Assembly: GCF_030864355.1 (NCBI RefSeq)
Contig: NC_083396.1
Coordinates: forward strand, 558,001-622,000
Reading direction: 5' to 3'
DNA: 64,000 bases
Source of the DNA: Cutaneotrichosporon cavernicola
Lineage: Eukaryota > Basidiomycota > Tremellomycetes > Trichosporonales > Trichosporonaceae
Shown: piece by piece, positions 57,072-64,000 of the stretch
Layout of the letters: every line of letters begins with the position of its first letter
Numbering within the stretch: the stretch's first letter is position 1
Position numbers and translations under genes: made by a program
The notes under the pieces: model-generated
The model's database searches: none
What the model was told of the DNA's origin: nothing
Seen by the model: the letters and a program-made list of their open reading frames with translations, nothing else

Positions 57072-57341
57072 CTATGTAACTGTACCTAGGCCCAACCACC
57101 TTCCTCGCATAGTCGAATGTCCGCCAGCCTTCCTCCAAACCATCCTGTCTCTAACGCTGACGGTCTCGCTCTCGGCGGCGCCAGTACGCACCACCTTGCC
57201 ATCGTTGTCTCGGGAGTCGCTCCAGCGGCTCTTGAGAGCCGGGTCGGAAGCATAGGTGAACGCAGTGTCGAGAGGAGAGAGGGTGACGTTGGCTAAGAGT
57301 GCAGAGACGGTGGTCGCCCAGAGGACGAGCAAAGCCTTCAT
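57072..57341 (-). pseudogene. N-terminal fragment of a secreted/surface protein
   Basis: A signal peptide (MKALLVLWATTVSALLA) is followed by VTLSPLDTAFTYASDPALKS and WSDSRDNDGK, which resembles the N-terminus of basidiomycete single-span surface proteins with a galactose-binding-like ectodomain. After SETVSV the family pattern breaks off into a basic, unrelated 30-residue tail and a stop, so the gene is probably truncated. No donor that would continue the ectodomain was found. Confidence 0.4.
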
Positions 57342-58021
57342 GGTGAGGTAAGATGTGGATGAATGAACTGTTGTGATATCAGGCCTTTGTTCAAAGATGT
57401 AGACTGGGGCAGCATGGGAAAGGCCGACGCACGGGCCTCAGGCGTGACCGACCGAACACAATTACAAGATTCAGCGATTAGCACACGGATACAAGTAGCA
57501 ACAAGGCGTCATGGTGTGAGGCTGGTCAGTTGGTCAGCTGTGAAATGACGATGACACATAACAACATGGTGCCAGTTACCCAGTTACCCAGCTGGTCAGC
57601 TCGCCGGTTGACATGGGGCTACGTTCTGAAGTGTCCCAGCGACTGAGGATCCCAGATCTCACAGTTCCCTCAACCATCACCATCGCTGGATTAGATACGT
57701 CGGCCGGAGCCGAAGAGTCGGACTCTTTGATCTCGTTCTCCCGGAAGTACTTATCGCGTGCCCAACGACCTTGAGAGTCGATGAGATCTGTGCGTGACTG
57801 TAGGTAATAGGTGGTGTGTCTAGTTTCAAATCAAGTGTCAGCACCCAAATACTAACCGCCACACTATTTCACGGCACCAATTTCCGCCACGTGATACTCC
57901 CTGTGCCTGAACCACGCGGCTTTGGTCCCGTTCTCGCCTCTGATCTCGAAAGTTGGTCCGACTTTGCTCGACGCTCATTCAAGCTCCTCGGCATAACATC
58001 CATACCCACTCGGAGACGACC
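57342..58021. other. Spacer with gene relic and uL4m promoter
   Basis: On the minus strand (about 57835-57576) a protein-like exon reads YYLQSRTDLIDSQGRWARD then KYFRENEIKESDSS to a TAA at 57578-57576. It has a plausible acceptor (GAAACTAG) but no start and no recognised family. It is probably a relic of a membrane or secreted protein gene. Confidence 0.3.
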
Positions 58022-59178
58022 ATGAAGGCCGCCGCCCGCATCACCCCCGCCTTCCGGCCAGCACTGTTGAGGCAACCCGTCGCCCGTGCGGCGCTAGCCG
58101 GTCCCAGCCAGGTGCGCGGGCTGGCGACCGAGGTTTCTGAGCCTGCGCCCGTAGCCGAGGCCGAGGCCATGCCCAACATTGAGATCCCGGCCAACCTTAC
58201 CTTTGTCGACATGGCGCCGGCCACGAAGAAGCAGAGCGCCGCTGCGCTCCGCGAGCTCGGCTGTGAGTGTTTAATCTGGCGTCGGCGCCTAGTTGATGCG
58301 CGCCCCATCATTCTCTGTAACACACCCCACTGGGCGCGCATCATTTCCGGTAACACACCCCACTGACTCCAGTCCCCCTCCACAAGATCTCGCGCGCGAC
58401 ACGCTACGACGATATCGAACACCCCCTCTCCTCCCTCGCGTCCGACCACCCGACGCACGCGCTTCCATCGGGCGAGACTATCCTCCTTCCCCGCGACGTC
58501 TTCAACATGCCTCTGAGGAAAGACATTCTGCACCGCAACGTCACCTGGTTCCTCGCAAACATGCGTGAGGGCAACCAGCACACGAAGAAGCGCAGCACAA
58601 TCGCGTACTCTGGGCGTAAGATCCGCGCCCAGAAGGGATCCGGTAAGGCACGTCTCGGTGACCGGGGTGCCGGTACCCTGCGCGGTGGTGCGCCAATCTT
58701 CCCACTCTCGCCTCGCGACTGGAGCCAGAAGCTGCCGCGCAAGGTGCAGGAGCTGGGTCTGCGGACAGCACTCAGCGCCAAGTTGCGCGAGGGGTTCATG
58801 CGTATTGTGCCCGACCTCAATGAGGGCATGTGGGCCGGCACAAACTCTGCGATTCGCGCGCTCGGCGACGGCCTCGTTAACAACGAGTGGGTGCACCGCT
58901 TCGGACCACGTCCCGACCTCTCCATCCTCTTCGTCCACGCCCCTAGCAAGGACAAGAAGGACGTTGCGGAATTCTGGCGCACTGTTCGCAACCACCCCGG
59001 CATCGACATGATGTCCACCGACGAGATTGTCGTGTACGACCTCCTCAAGTACCGCTGGGTCGTGCTCGAGGCCGATGTCGTTGACGTCTTTGCGGGCAAC
59101 CCCTTCGCTGGCGTCGAGTATGAACCCGCCCTCGCAGCCCAGCTCGAGGAGATGTTCGCCTCCCAGATTAAGCTGTAG
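58022..59178 (+). CDS. YML6: Mitochondrial large-subunit ribosomal protein uL4m
   Basis: Exons are 58022-58262 and 58373-59178, giving 348 residues. The N-terminus is Ala/Arg-rich with few acids (MKAAARITPAFRPALLRQ), a normal mitochondrial targeting sequence. The L4 family core is clear: LPRDVFNMPLRKDILHR, the exposed basic loop KKRSTIAYSGRKIRAQKGSG, ARLGDRGAGTLRGGAPIFP, and the conserved end of the first half KVQELGLRTALSAKL. Near the C-terminus VYDLLKYRWVVLEADVVDVF is typical. It binds 21S/23S-type rRNA near the exit tunnel of the mitoribosome. Its single intron contains an imperfect 34-bp duplication. It is convergent with the AlaX-like gene, 92 bases apart. Confidence 0.94.
58298..58366 (+). 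repeat. Imperfect 34-bp tandem duplication in the uL4m intron
   Basis: Two copies share GCGC..C.ATCATT and the 15-mer TAACACACCCCACTG. The second copy supplies the branch-site CTGAC next to the acceptor. Confidence 0.85.
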
Positions 59179-59270
59179 ACTAGCATTATACCATGCACTC
59201 TTCCATCATCATGCTCATCTAGTTTTTTTACTCTGGCCTACAACGGTCGAGGACGGGAGGTGACCACTGG

Positions 59271-60920
59271 TTACACACCCGCAAAGCCGCCCACGACGCC
59301 CTGCACGGCTTCAGTCTCACGCTTGCCCCACTTGCCGTCAACCTTGGCCATGAAGCGGCCTCGCGCACCGCCACCCTTAACGCGCTTGCCAGTATCAGGA
59401 TCGGCACCGTCCAGCGCCACCTTGAGTGCCTCGAACACGCTCTTCGACCGCGCCTCGTCCTTACCCTGTACCATGAGCAGGGCGGGCGTGACACCAGGCA
59501 GCGTGCTCGTGAACACGATGACGGCGTTGTCTTCAGCGCCAGCCGCGTTCCACGCGGTTGCGGCAGTGGTCATGAAGTCGTAGTCGTGCGTACTCTTCTC
59601 GGCGCGGTGGATCCATGCTACGCCACTCTTCACTGCCGCACCTCCGACGAGACCCGCAAGCTCCGCCTTGAGACTCTTGGCCGCCGCGTCCGTATCGTAC
59701 CGGTTGGCCTCGATCTTCTCGATGCGCGGCACTAGTTCGGACCGTGACACACCGATCACCTGCCCTGCCTGGCTGAGCCATCTGGACGCGAGCGAGAGAT
59801 GGCTGACGGCGCGAGGACCTGCAACGAAGAACAAGCGCGTTGGGACACGCGAAGACGGCTCGGTGGCAGCGTGTGGTGTGCTGGGAGGCAGGACGTGCAG
59901 GAACCCAATGAGGGAGAGATCGGGACACTGTGTACCGCAGCATGCGTTACGGTCAATCCCGTCGATGTTGCAATGCCGGATGACGCCCTGGAGTCAGCTC
60001 TGATAGAATCCAACTAGCTGGGACTTTGGGACTTACACCAGTGTAGTCTTGGGGGATGCCACGGTTCTCGCGGTCCTCGCTCTCCCCGTTCACGTCCCCA
60101 TCGCCCTGTACATGAAAGTCGATCCAGACGCGCCTCGCCTCCCGAATACGCCTGTTACACTCTTCCTCGACCTCGGCTGCTTCCGCCCACGTAAGACCAC
60201 GGGGAAGCTCGACGTATGGCGCCTCTGTGCTCGGCCATGCTGGCATGGCCCAAGACAGCGTCGGGAGCTCGCGCGTATCCAGGACGGCAGAGAGGAGGTG
60301 CTGTCCTGTGTGGATTGTCATGTGGTCCAACCGCCGTTCCCAGTGTGCCTCGACACGCACGTCTGTGCCCGCCAGCGTGGTTAGGTCCACGTTAGAACTG
60401 GGCGGCACGCGCACCATGTGCACGGCGTCGAGTTTACGCCGGACGCACCCCTCGATCTGGAGGGCGTGCGTCTCGTTCGCATCAGCGACGTACATCGTCC
60501 CCGTGTCCCACGGCTGACCGCCACCTGTCGTCAGCGCCTTCAAGGAGAAGTACTTGCCTTCGGGAAAAATGATCGTGTCCTCCAGCTCGACCTCCCATAG
60601 TTTTCCCTGCTCAATCGGCGTGTTCGCGCCGGTGACGTTGACGCTGGACGCCGCGCTGCCCTTGTCCTTCTTCTTCGCCCGGCCTTTCTGAACCAGAGGT
60701 GCCGCGGAAGCAGGCGCTACGGACACCACGCGCGTTGTAAGCTCCTGCAGTAGCGGGTCGCCTGGAGTCAGCTGAGCGAGGTCCGGGAGCAAGCCTCACG
60801 CTGGCAGGCGAGCAGTCCGACGATACGCTTGCGCGGCAGCTCGGCCGGGTTGAAATGGATACGCTCGTAGTCGCCTGGCGTGGGCGTCTTTGGGAGAGGC
60901 GGCTCGAGGGTGTAGGTCAT
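59271..60920 (-). CDS. AlaX-type alanyl-tRNA editing protein
   Basis: Exons are 60920-60800, 60761-60037 and 59987-59271, giving 520 residues, comparable to Aarsd1/YNL040W-like proteins. The start MTYTLEPPLPKTPTPGDY leads to LLACQRDPLLQELTTRVV. The tRNA-editing domain has TIIFPEGKYFSLKALTTGGG, the first zinc motif H-x3-H in MTIHTGQHLLSAVL, and the second region GVIRHCNIDGIDRNACCGTQC. In relatives the last segment is CCGTH, with His as a zinc ligand; here the codon is CAG (Gln), followed by Cys. The C-terminal half ends in a DHHA1-like domain (VIVFTSTLPGVTPALLMVQG ... GGARGRFMAKVDG). The protein hydrolyses Ser or Gly mischarged on tRNA-Ala in the cytosol. Whether the Gln changes activity is unknown. 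Confidence 0.9.
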
Positions 60921-61533
60921 GGCGGGAGTGATGATGAAAGACGGATAGCAAAGAGATCCGAGTTAGTCATCGATTTTGGAGGGAACGGGACTGGTGGCCG
61001 AGGTCGGCATTTAGCGGCCCACCTCCGACACCGGGTTCGCCGCTGTTCTTCTCGCGCTTGCAAGGCGTGCACGGCGTGCACAGTTGGTTGTTGGTTCCGT
61101 TACTTCTCAGGACGTTGGCGAAACGCCCATGACACACCATCGAGGCAGCACTCCCGCGCAGACACTTGTTGGTTACACTTATCGCATGTCGCGCTAAAAT
61201 GCCTCCCTGCAAACAAGAGCAAGCAGCCTCGGCTATCAACATGGGATATGGTCAGGTGACTACAACATTAGGAAGTGTGGGAGCAAGAGGTGGGGGTAGC
61301 GTGCACGTTGGTCGTTGGTCGTTGGTCGTTGGGGCGATTTGGCCAATGTTGCGCAGATCTTGGATCTGGGAGAGGCCGCACGGCCACACGGACCGGGAGC
61401 CCGCATCACGCCATTCGATTCGCTCGGTGCGGACGGCTTCAGCTCGGCTTGAAATGGCGGTCACTGTCACCGTCACCGTCGGTCGTATGCACAGGTTGGT
61501 TGTTGACTCGTCGTTGACTGGGGCGGTGGGCGC
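60921..61533. other. Upstream region of the AlaX-like gene
   Basis: Space between the start of AlaX and the 3' end of the small minus-strand gene. No supported coding sequence. A GTTGGTCG triple repeat occurs near 61306-61330. Confidence 0.35.
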
Positions 61534-61751
61534 CTAGTCGGGGTAGCAGACGTGGTCTCCGACCTCACCCGCGCTCAACTCGAGCGCGCACACCGTGCAC
61601 GTGTATGTGTAGTCGTCGGCGTTGGTGCCGTCTGGTGTGAGCCAAGACCTCGGCAAGATGGCTCACCGCCATCGTCGTCGTGTTGGTTGAAGCAGGCATG
61701 CGTGTCGGGCGAGGGCGAGGTGATGACGCAAGTGATTACAGGAGTGGCCAT
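61534..61751 (-). CDS. Tiny Cys/His-containing protein, candidate zinc finger
   Basis: Exons are 61751-61667 and 61631-61534, giving 60 residues. The 35-nt intron has GTGAGC and ends CTCACACCAG, and its removal joins an Asp-rich N-terminal part (MATPVITCVITSPSPDTHAC) to DDYTYTCTVCALELSAGEVG and DHVCYPD. The C-terminal CTVC...HVC pattern looks like a small zinc knuckle. An unspliced reading gives an Arg/Thr-rich tail without structure, so the spliced form is preferred. No family was recognised; the gene is short and the call is tentative. Confidence 0.4.
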
Positions 61752-62331
61752 GTTGTTCGCTGAGGAATGGGCGGTGGTTGACGTTTAGGACGAGGGTGTG
61801 GGTCTGTGAACAAGACGATGGGCGATGAGGAGTGAGGAGTGAGGCTTTTATGCTGAGTGAAGAGGCAGTGGGAGAATGAGAGACAAAGTAGTCAAGACCA
61901 GTGGTAATTGACTCAAAGAGAGACAGTTGGAGGCAGGTGACGTCGGTCGATCGCCGGGTTTGTCTGGATTAGAACGATTGGATCAACATCAGGGAACAGC
62001 CCGCACAGCTCCATTAACAACACGGCAATGAACATCCACTACTCCACTCTACACTTCACTTGTCGCTCAACTCTGACGAATCAGAGCAAAGACGATGGGC
62101 TCATCACTCAATTTCTCAAGCCACTCGCAGATTGGACTCGAGCATTAGATTCATGGCTCTTCATTATACTACAGGTACCTTGTTATTCAGAAGATGAGCG
62201 ATATTTGCCTCTCGGCGGACTCCCCTGGTCGGGCGCATTCGCGAACTCTACGTCGGGTAGGAGCGGTGCTGGGTCGCTATGGCCAGCGTTTGGGCCGGGT
62301 GGAACACGTGCGATAGGTCCGCAGAGACCAT
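61752..62331. other. Spacer between the small Cys/His gene and the MFS gene
   Basis: 580 bases: promoter of the small gene on the left and 3' end of the transporter on the right. No gene seen. Confidence 0.35.
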
Positions 62332-64000
62332 CTACAGGGTGTACCGGAACGAGGCGATTTGGCGGTCCGTCAAGTCCTCGTACTCCTCGAGACGCTGCAC
62401 GATCTTGTCCTCCCCGTCTGAGGGCGGGGAGCTGATGCCGTCGCGGTGGCGGTTCTCGCGCTGCCACAGGATTCGCAAGACGAACATGAGCACACACGAC
62501 ACGGCCTGCGAGACAATGATGGTGATCCAAGTGGTCCTGTAGCGGATTAGGGCTTCCTCGGTGTTGACGGTGTATGCGGCCTGGAATCAGATACTGACTT
62601 GGGAGAGAAGAGGCATCTATACCCACGGCAATGTTGCCAACGTTGTAACCGATGAAGATGGCACCGTTCGTCACAGCCTTCTTGGTCGAGCCTGACATGA
62701 GCTTTCCGACGTGTACTCTACTCACCAGCAGTGTTCGCACTCGCGAGAGCGAGGAGGATGACATATGGCGCTCCAAACGCAGCCACGAGCTGACATCAGC
62801 ACAACAAATGCCCACCAGACTCACGTAGTATCCGATGAGCGGGCCGACAGTTGGGTGCCAAGGTGCTGCCCAGATTGTAATGGCGCCGACGATAACGGGC
62901 ACACACGACACGCTGAACCACAGCGTTCGGTGGCCATACTTGTCCGCGAGCCAGCAGAAGAGCCAGATCGTGACGGCGGTAACCGCGCCACCCGGGATGG
63001 TGAGCGCGACACTGTTAACTCCCGAGTACCCCATCGACTTGATGATGATGGGTCCGAAGCCGGTGATAGCGCCATTGCAGAGGTACAGGAGGGCTGCGAT
63101 GACGAGGTAGATCCACGTCTTGGGGTCCAGGAGGGCCTCCTTTGCCTGTGCGGCAATGAAGGGGCGGCGATCACGGGCAAAGGGGTTCTCCTCAAACCTG
63201 CGGCGGAGGAGGGCTGCCTCGTCCGCCTTGAAGAGACGCCCTGGCTGGAGGGGAGAAGTGGGGAGGAAGATGCCCAGGAAGATGCCCCAGAAGATGGTCA
63301 CTCCGCCACAAAAGTAGTAGCTGTCGTCAGAGTGATCGGGTATGGTGCTCACATGTTCTTCCACGCGTGGGGTCCACCAGCTCTACCGAGGCCATAGTTG
63401 ATTGCGCCGGAGAACATGGAGAAGATACCACACGCAGAGTACCAGTATCCCATACGGACAGCCTGCTCACGAGGCTTGTACCACAATGCGATGATGGCGA
63501 CGAAGCATGGTGACACGCCGCTCTCAAGGAGACCGAGGAAGACGCGCTGGGCGTAGAGGCCGGGGTCTGAGTATGTGTAGGTAGAGGATGTATGTGGGAG
63601 AGGCATGTGTTAAACAGGTTGTGTGGAAGAGGCGCATTGGCACCAGAGAAAGGAAATGTTAGCTACCTAATGAGTGCCTGCCGCTCGACTCACAGTCCTG
63701 TACGACTACAGTGAGGATAGCCACGACGCCCCAGAGTGTGACGACGATACCCGTCATCAGGCGGAGGTTGTAGCGCGCAAACAAGAGTGCCATGGGCAAC
63801 ACAGCGACAATGTAGCCATAGTAAAAGGCTGCCACGGCGGTAGAGTACCGCGTTGTCGATGTCTTTCCATTGTGAGTGGTGGAGAGGTTCTATTGTCAGT
63901 CGGGTAGAGGGAGGCACACTCACGAGATCCTTGAGGATACCGAACGCAGCTGCGCTTCCGAGCGCCGCCTTGTCGTAGTATTGCATGCCAAAGGTGATGC
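62332..64000 (-). CDS. MFS transporter, anion:cation symporter family (Dal5-like), 3' part
   Basis: Exons seen are 64000-63924, 63889-63694, 63566-63353, 63320-62825, 62789-62726, 62691-62627 and 62580-62332; the 5' end lies beyond the window. The order of features matches the ACS family (allantoate/nicotinate permeases): ITFGMQYYDKAALGSAAAFG, YYGYIVAVLPMALLFARY, QRVFLGLLESGVSPCFVAII, YWYSACGIFSMFSGAINYGL, the central loop RLFKADEAALLRRRFEENP, GAITGFGPIIIKSMGYSG, a stretch of later helices with TNGAIFIGYNVGNIAAAYTV, and a charged C-terminus ending RQIASFRYTL. Substrates are usually organic anions such as allantoate, vitamins or carboxylates; none can be named here. The donor GTGGGT at 62626 was chosen because it alone keeps the last exon in frame. 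Confidence 0.88.

Noticed and set aside
62183..62790. Continuation of the transporter frame past 62825 into an Arg/His/Pro-rich tail
   Set aside because: This is intron readthrough. Splicing at 62824/62789, 62725/62691 and 62626/62580 restores the membrane helices and the conserved C-terminus.
1..64000. CRISPR arrays, insertion sequences, retrotransposons, rRNA, integrated viral genes
   Set aside because: No spaced identical repeats, reverse transcriptase, integrase or transposase motifs, or rRNA segments were recognised on either strand.

Overview
The window reads as nuclear DNA of a basidiomycete yeast, most likely a tremellomycete of the Trichosporonales group. This is inference from gene content, moderately high GC, and intron style: most genes are cut by very short introns (about 31-60 nt) with a CTGAC/CTAAC-type branch site only a few bases before the AG. 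No operons, ribosome binding sites, CRISPR arrays, insertion sequences, rRNA or tRNA genes were found. Gene models were built by hand from splice signals, reading-frame continuity and family resemblance; summed exon lengths are multiples of three for every model called complete.

Layout. 0-5 kb: 3' exon of a Ser-rich surface protein, a CipC-like stress protein with a probable GC-AG intron, and two unrecognised proteins on the minus strand. 5.9-6.9 kb: a decayed sugar-transporter pseudogene. 7.4-10.2 kb: a Zn(II)2Cys6 regulator with an 8-nt internal exon. 10.6-14.1 kb: a 1060-residue unrecognised multi-pass membrane protein. 15.3-18.6 kb: a small basic protein and an Rcr-like membrane adaptor. 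18.9-27 kb: vacuolar TRP channel (Yvc1 type), D-lactate dehydrogenase and a second Zn(II)2Cys6 regulator. 28.8-35.5 kb: hexokinase and cohesin SMC1. 36.8-39.2 kb: a patch of small, partly broken, lineage-specific paralogs (called family 2 here). 40.1-48 kb: a four-TM MARVEL-like protein, an Ark/Prk/NAK-type kinase and ornithine aminotransferase. 48.3-57.9 kb: an accessory block holding three tandem paralogs with degenerate zinc-cluster cysteines (called family 1 here), an intact family 2 member, an F-box-like protein and gene relics. 58-64 kb: mitochondrial ribosomal protein uL4, an AlaX-type editing protein, a tiny Cys/His protein and the 3' part of an MFS organic-anion transporter that runs off the right edge.

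How they fit together. The conserved genes are ordinary housekeeping: glycolytic entry (hexokinase), mitochondrial lactate oxidation (Dld1-type), arginine/proline catabolism (ornithine aminotransferase), mitochondrial translation (uL4m), tRNA mischarging repair (AlaX), sister-chromatid cohesion (SMC1), endocytic and actin control (NAK kinase, Rcr-like PY protein) and vacuolar Ca2+ release (Yvc1). They do not form one pathway. The unusual content is the two lineage-specific families in the 36.8-39.2 kb patch and the 48-57 kb block. Each family has its own rigid intron layout, including 8-nt or 11-nt first coding exons, which suggests rapid local duplication and decay between conserved flanks.
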